This document shows, piece after piece, positions 35,578 through 44,547 of a stretch of 64,000 nucleotides of DNA. The position numbers and the translations under genes were made by a program. The stretch covers positions 310,001 to 374,000 of the forward strand of contig CAVTEI010000003.1 of assembly GCA_963733765.1 (NCBI GenBank), written 5' to 3'. Position 1 is the first letter of the stretch, and each line of letters begins with the position of its first letter. The notes beneath the pieces are model-generated. The model saw only the letters and a list, made by a program, of their open reading frames with translations, had not been told where the DNA came from and searched no databases. The stretch comes from DATKAS01 sp963733765 (GTDB lineage: Bacteria; Actinomycetota; Acidimicrobiia; Acidimicrobiales; DATKAS01).

Positions 35578-38310
35578 CTAGTCGCGGCCGTAGAAGATCC
35601 GCTCGACCACCGCACGGCTACGGCGGGTCACCCGCCGGTAGTCCTCACGGAGATCCGCCGGCGACGTGTCGAACGCCCTTGCGAGCACTCGCAGACGATC
35701 GGGTTGTTGAGGAAGTGCGTTCGAGCCGGCCCCGGTCAAGAAGAGCCGGTTTCGCGTGCGCTCGCAGAACCGGTACGCCTCGATCAGCGCGCCATGGTCG
35801 GCGTTCTCGAGCAGTCCCTGGCTCCGCAACCGGTCGAGAGCGCCGATCGTCGCCGTCTCGGGCACGCCGTGTTCCAACTGCAACAGCTGGGCCGTGAACT
35901 CGACGTCGGAGAGCGAGCCCCGTCCGAGCTTGAGATGGAATGTCGGATCATCGGTGGGCGGGATCCGCTCCCGTTCGATCCGGGCCTTGATGCGGCGGAT
36001 CTCGCGGACCTCGTCGTCGGTGACGTCGCGGCCCCACACGAAGTCGTCGAGCAGCGCCATGAACCGCTCCGCGACGCGCATGTCGCCGGCGACTGGACGC
36101 GCTCGGATCATCGCCTGGCGTTCCCAGACGAGCGCCCACCGCCCGAAGTAGGTCGAGAAGCCTTCGACGCTGCGGGCGAGGGGGCCCTGCTTCCCCTCGG
36201 GGCGCAGGTCGGCGTCGACCTCCCACATGCGGGCCGCCGGCGTCGACCCGCCAACGAACCGGCGCACCGCGGTCGCGATCCGCTCGGCCTCGGCAAAATC
36301 GGCCGGAGTTTCCCCCTCGTACACGAACAACACGTCGAGGTCGCTCGCGTAGGACAACTCCGCGCCGCCGAACCGCCCGAGCGCGATCACCGCGAAGGGA
36401 AGCGGCGGAGCCAGCGCTTCGAGTGCGACCTCGAGAGACGCCTCCGCGAGCGCACTCACATCGCGTCCGACGACAGAGACGTCGGCGCCCTCGAGCACAT
36501 CGCGCGCCGCGATGCCGACGAGGTTCCGTTCCTTCCATCGGCGCAGGCCGGCTTGGCGCTCCTCGACGTCCTCACGCCAGGCAAGGGCCTTCCGGGCGCT
36601 CTCGACGAGCATCGGCTTCGGCTGCGTGCGTAACCGATCCGAATCGGGGAGGCGAGCGATGAGATCGGGATTGTGTAGCAGCGCGTCCGCGACCATCCGG
36701 CTCGTTCCCACCAGCACACACGCACGCCGCGCGGCTTCCGGTGAGTCACGAAACAAAGAGGAGAGCTCGGTCGAGCGTTGCGAGCCCGATGACAAGTTGC
36801 GCAGGCACAGGAGACCCTGATCAGGGTCGGGCGAGTCAGCCAGCCAAGCCAGAAGGAGGGGCAGCATCTGCTGCATCAAGCGCGACGAACGGGTGAGCCC
36901 GCTCGTGAGCTCGCGGACCGCTGCGCGCGTGCGATCCGCGGCGGTGAACCCGAACGCCGCGAGCCGTGCCTCGGCGGCACCGGGGCGGCCGAGCAGCTCG
37001 GCTTCGCCGCCGCCCGACGGAAGGGCCGCGAAGGCCTCGAGCAACGGCCGGAAGTACAGGCGCTCGTGGATCGTCCGCACCGTCGCCTGGTGCCTGGACA
37101 GATCGGCGAAGAACCGCTCGAGCGCGTCAGCCGACCCCGTGTCTCGGTACCCCATCGTGCGGGCAAGCCGGGTCTGGGCGTCCGGTGACGCCGGGATCTC
37201 GTGCACCTGCAGCTCGTCGACGAGCTGCAGCCGATGTTCGACCGTCCGCAGGAAGCGGTACGCCGCGGCGAGGGCGTCCGCATCCTCCGCGTCGACATAC
37301 CCCCCGTCGGCCATCTCGCGGAGCGCGTCGAGCGTGTTCGGGCTCCGGAGTGCGGCATCGAGCCCGCCGTGCACGAGCTGCAGCAGCTGGATCGCGAACT
37401 CGATGTCACGGATGCCACCCCGACCGCGCTTCACCTCGCGATCCTCGAGCCCGCGCCGCACCATCTCTTGCTCCGCGCGCGCCTTCATCGAGCGCATCGC
37501 GCGGAAGTCGTCGGGGGTGAAGGTCTTGCCCCACAGGCGCGCCGCGGACGCCTCATCGAATCGCCACCCGAGCTCGCCGTCGCCGGCGACCGCTCTGGCT
37601 TTGATGAGGGCCTGGAACTCCCACGCGTCGGCCCACCGCTCCCAATAGGCCTCATACGACTCGAGCGTGCGGACGAGAGGGCCGTCTCGACCCTGTGGTC
37701 GCAGGTTCACGTCGACGCGAAAGCAGCGTCGAGCGATCTCGAGCATCGCACGGGCGCGCTGAGCGGCTTGGTGGCCGTCACCGTCGCCGACGAACATCAC
37801 ATCGATGTCGCTCGCGTAGTTGAGCTCGTCTCCGCCGAGCTTTCCCATGCCGATGACCGTGAGCGGGTGCTCGGTCTCGATCATGTGCGTGGCCGCGGTG
37901 AGCACATCTCGAGCGAGAGCGGAGATCGACGCAACTGTGACCTCGAGCGAGTCGCGGCCGAGCAAGTCGCGTGCCGCGATGCGGAGGAGCTCACGCGCCT
38001 TCCAGCGCTTGAGCTCGTCGGCACTCGACTCGTCGACGGGCAGTCGCACGTCGAGGTCGGCGAGCACCGCGACTGCGGTCGGGTCGACCGCGACCAGTGT
38101 CGTGAGTGATCGGCTCGCTCCGCAGACGGCGATCACGGCGTCTCTCAGACCCGTGTCCTCCTCGATACGGTCGGCGAGGCCGGGCTGGGCGCTGTCGCTC
38201 CGCTGGATTGCGATCCGCACCGCCAGGGGATCGGCCGACCGCTCGATGGCGTCGTCGAGCGCGTCATGCGCGCGTCGCCGCGACAAGGGATCGGTTCGGC
38301 GATCGACCAT
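35578..38310 (-). CDS. glnE: Bifunctional glutamine synthetase adenylyltransferase/removing enzyme
   Basis: An intact 910-residue protein, near the usual 950. It adds AMP to, or removes AMP from, the tyrosine of type I-beta glutamine synthetase according to nitrogen status. Two nucleotidyltransferase domains are visible: GMGKLGGDELNYASDID (about 155-175) and LGRFGGAELSYASDLD (about 640-660), each followed by a helical domain with GRGGIRDIEF or GRGSLSDVEF. The target tyrosine is present in GlnA (23.3-24.7 kb) and absent from the second synthetase. ATG at 38310; divergent from nadE with 34 bp between starts. Confidence 0.96.
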   Translation of the reverse strand: MVDRRTDPLSRRRAHDALDDAIERSADPLAVRIAIQRSDSAQPGLADRIEEDTGLRDAVIAVCGASRSLTTLVAVDPTAVAVLADLDVRLPVDESSADELKRWKARELLRIAARDLLGRDSLEVTVASISALARDVLTAATHMIETEHPLTVIGMGKLGGDELNYASDIDVMFVGDGDGHQAAQRARAMLEIARRCFRVDVNLRPQGRDGPLVRTLESYEAYWERWADAWEFQALIKARAVAGDGELGWRFDEASAARLWGKTFTPDDFRAMRSMKARAEQEMVRRGLEDREVKRGRGGIRDIEFAIQLLQLVHGGLDAALRSPNTLDALREMADGGYVDAEDADALAAAYRFLRTVEHRLQLVDELQVHEIPASPDAQTRLARTMGYRDTGSADALERFFADLSRHQATVRTIHERLYFRPLLEAFAALPSGGGEAELLGRPGAAEARLAAFGFTAADRTRAAVRELTSGLTRSSRLMQQMLPLLLAWLADSPDPDQGLLCLRNLSSGSQRSTELSSLFRDSPEAARRACVLVGTSRMVADALLHNPDLIARLPDSDRLRTQPKPMLVESARKALAWREDVEERQAGLRRWKERNLVGIAARDVLEGADVSVVGRDVSALAEASLEVALEALAPPLPFAVIALGRFGGAELSYASDLDVLFVYEGETPADFAEAERIATAVRRFVGGSTPAARMWEVDADLRPEGKQGPLARSVEGFSTYFGRWALVWERQAMIRARPVAGDMRVAERFMALLDDFVWGRDVTDDEVREIRRIKARIERERIPPTDDPTFHLKLGRGSLSDVEFTAQLLQLEHGVPETATIGALDRLRSQGLLENADHGALIEAYRFCERTRNRLFLTGAGSNALPQQPDRLRVLARAFDTSPADLREDYRRVTRRSRAVVERIFYGRD

Positions 38311-38332
38311 CGGAGCAAGTGTCGCATCTCGG

Positions 38333-38338
38333 TACGCT
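38333..38338 (+). promoter_or_regulatory. -10 box (TACGCT) for nadE, leaderless type
   Basis: TACGCT ends six bases before the nadE ATG at 38345, in the 34-bp gap to the divergent glnE. Confidence 0.45.
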
Positions 38339-38344
38339 GGCCTC

Positions 38345-40054
38345 ATGGCCCGCATGAGGGTGGCGCTCGCCCAGCTCAACACGGTGGTCGGAGACCTCGA
38401 CGGCAATGTGGTGCGCATCCTCGACGCGCTCGACGAGGCCGAACGGGCAGGCGCCGACCTCGCTGTGTTTCCCGAGCTGGCAATCACTGGCTATCCACCC
38501 GAAGACCTCGTGCTGAAGCCCGGATTCGTCGCCGACAACCGCGCCGCGCTCGACAAGGTCGCCGCCCGCACCGGAAGGTGCGTCGCGGTCGTGGGGTTCG
38601 TCGACGCCGCCCGCGACCTCCACAACGCCGCGGCGGTGTGCGCGCACGGCGAGGTCCAGGGCATCTATCACAAGCGCCTGCTGCCCAACTACGCCGTGTT
38701 CGACGAGCAGCGCACCTTCGTACCGGGCGATGAGCCGCTCCAGCTCTACGTCGTCGCGGGCATCTCCGTGGGCGTGTCGATCTGTGAAGACGCGTGGAGC
38801 CCGACCGGACCGATCGCAGCGCACGCGGCCGGAGGCGCCGAGGTCGTCGTGAACCTCAACGCGTCACCGTTCTATGCCGGACGCCTTGCCGAGCGCGAGC
38901 GCATGCTCGCGACCCGCGCGGCGGACGCGTCGTGTGCGCTGGTATACGTCAACCAGGTCGGCGGCCAGGACGAGCTCGTCTTCGACGGCGCGTCACTGGT
39001 CTTCGACGCGAACGGGTCGCTGGTCGCCCGGGCGCCCCAGTTCGCCGAAGGAGTGACCGTGGTCGACCTCGACGTCGATCCGGTGTACCGCAAGCGGACG
39101 CTCGATCCCCGAGGCTGGCTCAAGGGCACCCTCCTACCGAAGGTCCCGCTCAGCCAGACACCCGAACCTCGCGACGCACTTGCGCCGGTCGTCGCCGCGG
39201 TCCTCGCCCGCGAAGCCGAGATCTACGACGCGCTGGTCTGCGGCACGCACGACTACGTCCGCAAGAACGGGTTCTCCGACGTGGTGATCGGTCTGTCGGG
39301 TGGCATCGACTCGTCGCTCGTCGCGTGCATCGCCGCGGACGCGCTCGGCCCCGAGCACGTGCACGGCGTTTCGATGCCCTCGCGCTACTCGAGTGAGGGG
39401 TCACGCACCGACGCGCAGGACCTCGCCGAGAACCTGGGCATCGACCTCCGCACGATCGCGATCGAGCCCGCTCACGCCGCACTGCTGGACATGCTCGCCC
39501 CGTCCTTCGCCGACCGCCAGCCGGACCTCACAGAGGAGAACCTGCAAAGCCGCATCCGCGGCGTCCTCCTGATGGCGCTGTCGAACAAGTTCGGCTGGCT
39601 CGTGCTCACGACCGGCAACAAGAGCGAGATGGCGGTCGGATACTCGACCCTCTACGGCGACACCGCAGGCGGCTTCGCTGTGATCAAGGACGTGTTGAAG
39701 CTGTCGGTCTATCGACTGTGCGAATACCGCAACACCCTCGGCGCTGCACCGGTGATTCCCGTCGACGTGCTCACCAAGCCGCCGTCGGCCGAGTTGCGCC
39801 CGGACCAGCGCGACGACCAGAGCCTTCCGCCCTACGAGGTGCTCGACCCGATCCTCGCGGCGTACGTCGAGGGGGACAGCACGGCGGCCGACCTCATCGC
39901 CGAAGGCTTCGACGAGGCCGTCGTGCGGCGCATCACCCGCCTCGTCGATCTCGCGGAGTACAAGCGCCGGCAGTCACCGCCGGGCGTGCGGGTCACCTCG
40001 AAGGCGTTCGGGAAGGATCGGCGGCTCCCGATCACGAACGCCTACCGCGGCTGA
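38345..40054 (+). CDS. nadE: Glutamine-dependent NAD+ synthetase
   Basis: A 569-residue two-domain enzyme for the last step of NAD synthesis. The N-terminal nitrilase-like glutaminase (1-265) has Glu in FPELAITGYPPEDL, Lys in YHKRLLPNYAVFDE and the nucleophile Cys in SICEDAW. The C-terminal synthetase has the PP-loop GLSGGIDSSL (near 318), TTGNKSEMAVGY and the ending GKDRRLPITNAYRG. Length fits the family's shorter class. Glutaminase activity means glutamine from the nearby synthetases feeds it, but linkage is only by proximity. It is followed 15 bases later by an EamA transporter. Confidence 0.96.
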   Translation: MARMRVALAQLNTVVGDLDGNVVRILDALDEAERAGADLAVFPELAITGYPPEDLVLKPGFVADNRAALDKVAARTGRCVAVVGFVDAARDLHNAAAVCAHGEVQGIYHKRLLPNYAVFDEQRTFVPGDEPLQLYVVAGISVGVSICEDAWSPTGPIAAHAAGGAEVVVNLNASPFYAGRLAERERMLATRAADASCALVYVNQVGGQDELVFDGASLVFDANGSLVARAPQFAEGVTVVDLDVDPVYRKRTLDPRGWLKGTLLPKVPLSQTPEPRDALAPVVAAVLAREAEIYDALVCGTHDYVRKNGFSDVVIGLSGGIDSSLVACIAADALGPEHVHGVSMPSRYSSEGSRTDAQDLAENLGIDLRTIAIEPAHAALLDMLAPSFADRQPDLTEENLQSRIRGVLLMALSNKFGWLVLTTGNKSEMAVGYSTLYGDTAGGFAVIKDVLKLSVYRLCEYRNTLGAAPVIPVDVLTKPPSAELRPDQRDDQSLPPYEVLDPILAAYVEGDSTAADLIAEGFDEAVVRRITRLVDLAEYKRRQSPPGVRVTSKAFGKDRRLPITNAYRG

Positions 40055-40069
40055 CCGCCGCATCCGTTC

Positions 40070-40981
40070 GTGCTGAGGTCTGCGCGTCGCACTGAGCTCG
40101 TCGCGGCGGCCGCCCTCGTCTTCGTCGCCTTCCTGTTCGGCACCAGCTTCGTGATCGTCAAAGGTGCTCTCGACGACATCGAGCCGGTCCCGTTCCTCGG
40201 CCTTCGGTACCTGTTCGCCACGCTGGCCCTCGCGCCGTTCGCCTTCACCCGGCCGGCGCGACAGGGCGAGGTTCGCGCCGGCATCGTCACCGGAGTCACG
40301 TACCTCGCCGGCATGCTCGGCCAGACGATCGGCTTGCAGTACACCACCGCGGCGACATCGGCCTTCCTCACCTACCTCCTGATCGTGATCGTGCCGTTCG
40401 TCTCGTTCGCCGTCGGGCGCACCCGCCCCTCGCGCTCCACCGTCTCGGCGATCGGGATCGCCGTCGTCGGCCTTGCCCTGCTGACCGGCGCAGGCGACGG
40501 CTTCGGGCGGGGGGCGGTGCTCACGATCTTCGGCGCGGTCGCGTTCGCAGTGCACATCGTCCAGATGGGCGAGCTCGCGCCGCGCTACGACATGTTCCGG
40601 TTCAACGCGATCCAGACGGCCGCGGTCGCGGTGCCGTGTCTCGTGCTCATGCCGTTCACGGGTGGCCTGCCCGCGGGCAGCGAGTCGTACGCCATCGCGC
40701 TCTACGCCGGCGTGATCGTGACCGCGCTCCCCCTGATCCCGTGGACGTGGGCGCAACGCCACATCCCGCCGACGCGCGCCTCACTGATCCTGCTGACGGA
40801 GCCGATCTTCGCGACCGTGACCGCCTACATCGTCGACGACGAGCGGTTCACCGTGGGAGCTGCGCTCGGGGCGCTGCTCATCCTCCTCGCTGCCGTGCTG
40901 GCCGAGCTCGGACCTGTCTTGACCGCGCGGTCAGGGCTAGATTCGGGGCGTCCATTGGGGGCTGCTGCGCGAGGGGAATGA
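40070..40981 (+). CDS. EamA-family (DMT) transporter
   Basis: A 303-residue membrane protein with ten predicted helices in two EamA repeats. Landmarks are FLFGTSFVIVKGAL at the start of repeat 1, TYLAGMLGQTIGLQYTTAATSAFL in its fourth helix region (shortened here), and PTRASLILLTEPIFATVTAY in repeat 2. DMT-family exporters carry amino acids and other small metabolites; the substrate is unknown. GTG start at 40070, fifteen bases after nadE, suggesting the same transcript. Confidence 0.88.
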   Translation: MLRSARRTELVAAAALVFVAFLFGTSFVIVKGALDDIEPVPFLGLRYLFATLALAPFAFTRPARQGEVRAGIVTGVTYLAGMLGQTIGLQYTTAATSAFLTYLLIVIVPFVSFAVGRTRPSRSTVSAIGIAVVGLALLTGAGDGFGRGAVLTIFGAVAFAVHIVQMGELAPRYDMFRFNAIQTAAVAVPCLVLMPFTGGLPAGSESYAIALYAGVIVTALPLIPWTWAQRHIPPTRASLILLTEPIFATVTAYIVDDERFTVGAALGALLILLAAVLAELGPVLTARSGLDSGRPLGAAARGE

Positions 40982-40987
40982 CACGAC

Positions 40988-41650
40988 ATGGCCGATCCGA
41001 AGAAGCCGAGAGCACCGTTTGCTCCGTGGGACCGCCGGGAGCTACCGGGCGCATTCGACGTCGACGAATCGGCTCGCCGGGTCGGCAATTACAAGTGGAT
41101 CGAGATGAAGCTGTTCGAGGCGCTCGGCGGCTGGGTCGCCACCGTGCCCGAGCTCGACGTGAAGATGCGTCTCGGCACGCACTGCTACAAGCACGCGTGG
41201 CACGCCGAGCTGTGGCACAAGCGGCTGCCCGAGCTTCGGGAGATGAACCCCGAGCGCCTCACCGTGCCCGCCAACGACGAGCTCGTGGCGTTCGTGGATG
41301 CGATGACCGAGCCGGAGGCGCCCGAGCTCACGATCGAGAAGCTCGTCGGCGTCTATCGGGTGCTCATCCCTCACAAGATCGCGGCGTACACGTATCACCT
41401 CAACAACACGTCGACGATCACCGACGCGCCCACGATCCGCTCGATCAAGCTCATCCTGCAAGACGAGTTCGAGGACTGGCGCGACGGGGAGATGCTCATC
41501 CAGTCGCTCCTCGAGACCGATGATGAGGTCGACCGCGCTGCGAAGCATCAGGCTCGGCTCGAGAAGCTCATGCTCGCGGCCGGCGGCATCACCGGCCCTG
41601 GTTCGATCGGTATGCAAGCAGCACAACCCGTGGAGGCAACTGCATCATGA
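40988..41650 (+). CDS. Ferritin-like helical protein, first of a three-gene set
   Basis: A 220-residue, mostly helical protein. Histidine/glutamate-rich helices (MKLFEALGG, HCYKHAWHAELW, PHKIAAYTYHLNN, LILQDEFEDWRDGE) have the spacing of a four-helix ferritin-like bundle, though the metal ligands are less regular than in the next gene. The stop overlaps the start of that gene (ATGA). The trio may form one complex, possibly a di-iron enzyme with a structural partner. I do not recognise a named family. Confidence 0.6.
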   Translation: MADPKKPRAPFAPWDRRELPGAFDVDESARRVGNYKWIEMKLFEALGGWVATVPELDVKMRLGTHCYKHAWHAELWHKRLPELREMNPERLTVPANDELVAFVDAMTEPEAPELTIEKLVGVYRVLIPHKIAAYTYHLNNTSTITDAPTIRSIKLILQDEFEDWRDGEMLIQSLLETDDEVDRAAKHQARLEKLMLAAGGITGPGSIGMQAAQPVEATAS

Positions 41651-42498
41651 GGAAGTCACTCCCCGTCGAAGACCTCGCACGCGATCCCCGGTTCGTCCGG
41701 GTCGAGATGCGCGAACGCCTCGCCGACCCGCGACCCCGTCCGACCGCGGGTGAGGGCAAGCGCAACAACAACCGGCTCACGCCGGCGCGCCCCGACGCCC
41801 CCGACGCGGCTCGTGCGCTGATGCACGGCATCTTCGTGGGCGAGATCCAGGCCCTCGAGGGCGCCGGCCGCACCTGCTGGGACTTCACGACCGGCGACGG
41901 CGACGACGAGGCTCCGTTCGCGCTCAAGCTCGACATGGCCCGCCAGTGCTGGGACGAGGCTCGTCACGTCGAGATCTCCTGCAAGCTCTCCGATCACATG
42001 GGCTCGGCGATCGGGGAGTTCTCCGAGAACACGTTCCTCTATGAGGCCGCCTGCAATCCCGACCCGGTCCTCCGTCTCACCGGTGTGAACCGCGCGCTCG
42101 AGGGTCTGGCGATCGACGTGTTCACGACGATGAAGGAGTTCGGCGACATCTCCGGCGACCCCGTGCTCGAGTTCTGCGAGGACTGGATGCTGGCCGACGA
42201 GGTGACCCACGTGAAGATGGGGTCCGACTGGCTGCGCCGACTGACCATGAACAACCCGGATCGGCGCAAGGCCGCCCTCGAGTTCCAAGCGATCGTCGAC
42301 AAGCTCTTCGCCATCGGCGGTTTCCGGTCCGAGTCCGAGGAGTCGCCGGTGAAGCTGGCCCGGCGCTTCCGCGAGCTCGCGGGCTTCGACACCGAAGAGA
42401 TCGACGAGATCGCGCGGCTCTCCGAGGAAGCGCTGCGGGAGGCGGACGACAAGCGGAACGAAGTCCGCGCCCAGGCGCAGGCGGCCGTCGCAGTCTGA
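41647..42498 (+). CDS. DUF455-like ferritin-fold protein
   Basis: A 283-residue ferritin-like protein. Glutamates and histidines for a di-iron site are visible in helices with EIQALEGAG, CWDEARHVEIS, ALEGLAIDVFTTMKEFGD and DEVTHVKMG, the E...ExxH...E...ExxH pattern. Related DUF455 proteins are found fused or next to tRNA-modification and oxidoreductase genes, but their reaction is unknown. Start overlaps the upstream gene and the stop overlaps the next start (TGATG), so the three are translated together. Confidence 0.78.
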   Translation: MRKSLPVEDLARDPRFVRVEMRERLADPRPRPTAGEGKRNNNRLTPARPDAPDAARALMHGIFVGEIQALEGAGRTCWDFTTGDGDDEAPFALKLDMARQCWDEARHVEISCKLSDHMGSAIGEFSENTFLYEAACNPDPVLRLTGVNRALEGLAIDVFTTMKEFGDISGDPVLEFCEDWMLADEVTHVKMGSDWLRRLTMNNPDRRKAALEFQAIVDKLFAIGGFRSESEESPVKLARRFRELAGFDTEEIDEIARLSEEALREADDKRNEVRAQAQAAVAV

Positions 42499-43052
42499 TG
42501 ACCGTCACCGTCACTCCCGAGAACTTCACGATGGTGAACTTCGACGCCGATGCGATCGCCGGGATCACCCGGAAGCTGCTCGACCAGATCGGCCTCCCCG
42601 ATCTCGACGTGCAGATCAAGGTCGACGAGACGAGCCCTCTCGGACGCACACACGTCACCTCACTCGACCCGGTCGTGATCGAGGCCGAGAGCGGTGCGCT
42701 CGAAGATCCGAAGGTGCCCCGCGGCCTGTCCCAGCACGGCGCGGCCGACGTCCTCGGCCGCGCGCTGCTTCGGGTCGCCGACCGGCGCGAGCCCGGGTTC
42801 GCCGACGCACCCGACGACGCCAGCTTGACGCTTCCGCAGTCCGTCTCGTGGGCGGTGTACGCGAACGGGCGGCTCGAGCGGTTCGGTTATCCGCCCCAGC
42901 GGCAGCGGTGGCTGTACCACTTCCGCAATCGGCACGGCTTCACGGACGCGGCCGATGCGGCGTTCGATCGCCTGTGGGCCGGCCCGTCCTTCACGTGGGC
43001 CGAGATCGTCGCGATCTCCGACGACGCCATCGCCCGCCAGCCCGCCGCCTGA
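42498..43052 (+). CDS. Conserved hypothetical protein, third of the ferritin-like set
   Basis: A 184-residue protein with no domain I can name. It starts with a beta-rich part (MTVTVTPENFTMVNFDAD) and has a helical second half with ADVLGRALLRVADRREPGF and FTDAADAAFDRLWAG. It does not look exported. Its start is coupled to the DUF455-like gene by TGATG, so it is likely a subunit or maturation partner of the ferritin-like proteins. Confidence 0.7.
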   Translation: MTVTVTPENFTMVNFDADAIAGITRKLLDQIGLPDLDVQIKVDETSPLGRTHVTSLDPVVIEAESGALEDPKVPRGLSQHGAADVLGRALLRVADRREPGFADAPDDASLTLPQSVSWAVYANGRLERFGYPPQRQRWLYHFRNRHGFTDAADAAFDRLWAGPSFTWAEIVAISDDAIARQPAA

Positions 43053-43059
43053 CCCGCCG

Positions 43060-44023
43060 ATGCCTTCCACAGAGATCCGCCACCGCCAGGTGGCCACCAA
43101 TGGCATCGAGCTCCACGTCGCGGAAGCAGGCGAGGGACCGCTCGTCGTGCTGTGCCACGGCTTCCCCGAGAGCTGGTACTCGTGGCGCCACCAGATCGAG
43201 CCGCTCGCGGCGGCCGGCTACCACGTGATGGCGCCCGACCTCCGCGGCTACGGCGACTCCACGAAGCTCCCGAACGTCGACGACTATGGCATCGAGAAGC
43301 TCAACCACGACTTGCTCGGCCTGCTCGACGACGCGGGTGAGGAGCAAGCGGTCTTCGTCGGCCACGACTGGGGCGCGCTGATCGTCTGGGACCTCGCGCG
43401 GTTGCATCCGGAGCGCGTGCGGGGCGTGGTCGGCGTGAGCGTGCCGCTCATGAACTGGCCGGTGCCACCCGTGCCGATGATGCGGGCAGCGCTCGGAGAG
43501 CGCTTCTACATCGTCTTCTTCCAGGAGGTCGGTCCCGCCGAGACGGAGATGGAGCGGGACGTGCGCGGCACGATGACTCGCACCCTCTGGGGCGCGTCCG
43601 GTGACTTCGCTCGGCTCGTCGCGGAGGGGAAGGCGACGCCCGGCAGCGGTGGCTTTCTCGACGCGATGCCCATGCCGCCCGCGCAGCTGCCCGCCTGGCT
43701 CACCGAGAAGGACATCGACGTGTACACCGCGCAGTTCGAGAAGTCGGGCTTCTTCGGTCCGGTCAGCTTCTACCGCAACCTCGACGCGAATTGCGGAGCT
43801 GACGAACGTCCTCCCGATCGAGCGGATCTCGATGCCCTCGGCGTTCATTGGTGGCGATCGCGACGGGGTCGTCACGATGTCGCAGGGTCGTATCGACGCG
43901 ATGCCCTCCGAGCTCCCCGACTACCGCGGCTCGACGATCCTCGAAGGTCCCGGCCACTGGACCCAGCAGGAAGACCCCGACGGCTTCAACGCCGCGCTCC
44001 TGAAGTTCCTCGGGGGGCTGTAG
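43060..44023 (+). CDS. Epoxide-hydrolase-like alpha/beta hydrolase (frameshifted)
   Basis: About 320 residues after one base is removed near 43791-43796 (TGCGG becomes TGG, restoring the family's NWE motif). Epoxide-hydrolase features are HGFPESWYSW for the oxyanion hole, the Asp nucleophile in GHDWGALIVWD, the acid in GGDRDGVV and His in GPGHWTQQE; cap-domain tyrosines are represented by SFYRNLD. It would open epoxides or, less likely, dehalogenate alkanes. It starts 8 bases after the ferritin-like trio and may share its transcript, which would fit an oxidation-then-hydrolysis pathway (inference). Confidence 0.88.
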
Positions 44024-44025
44024 GC

Positions 44026-44337
44026 CTACTTGAGGTCGTGGGCGCTGATGCTCTCGAGCAGGTCGATCGCCGGCGGGTGGGCCAGCAGACCTCGGCAGGC
44101 CGTGGCCATGTCGACCATGACGTCAGCGTCGAAATGGGCTTGCTGGGCAGCGGGGCTGTCCCATTTCTGAATGATCACGAACCGCCCGGGGCTGGTCACC
44201 GACGCGCAGAGGTCGATGTTGCGACAGCCCGGATCCATACGGGTCAACACCGTGTACTTGGCGAGCACCGACTGCAATGCGTCCGGATCGGAGGCATCGA
44301 ACTGCATGGTCACGATCGTCAGCTCGACCTCGGACAT
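44026..44337 (-). CDS. Antibiotic-biosynthesis-monooxygenase (ABM) domain protein
   Basis: A 103-residue ABM/YgiN-type protein, a dimeric ferredoxin-like fold. It contains ELTIVTMQFDASDPDALQSVL, DPGCRNIDLC, SPGRFVIIQKWDSPAAQQAHF, the last being the family's signature region. Related proteins are cofactor-free quinol monooxygenases or heme-degrading enzymes; the role here is open. ATG at 44337 is preceded by GAGAGGGG. It is convergent with the epoxide hydrolase, 2 bases apart. The 210-base gap upstream, to the sigma gene, holds a TTGACC at 44459 but no convincing -10. Confidence 0.82.
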   Translation of the reverse strand: MSEVELTIVTMQFDASDPDALQSVLAKYTVLTRMDPGCRNIDLCASVTSPGRFVIIQKWDSPAAQQAHFDADVMVDMATACRGLLAHPPAIDLLESISAHDLK

Positions 44338-44547
44338 CTGGCCCCTCTCCGGCTTGGGAACAAAGGCCCGAAACGGCTCAGGACCGCCTCGGGCCGTGCC
44401 GACACACAGCGTGGTTTCCCAGCCACGGTCAGCCGCTGAAATGGCCCTGTGGAAGGGGTTGACCTCCTCGTTATCGTAATAGCCGACCCTCTGGGCGCCC
44501 ACGCTTCGCGCGGGAGCGACCTCCGAGCCAGCCAGTCAGGAGCCACG

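Noticed and set aside
44459..44485. Strong promoter for the sigma factor at TTGACC
   Set aside because: No acceptable -10 hexamer is found at 16-18 bases spacing.
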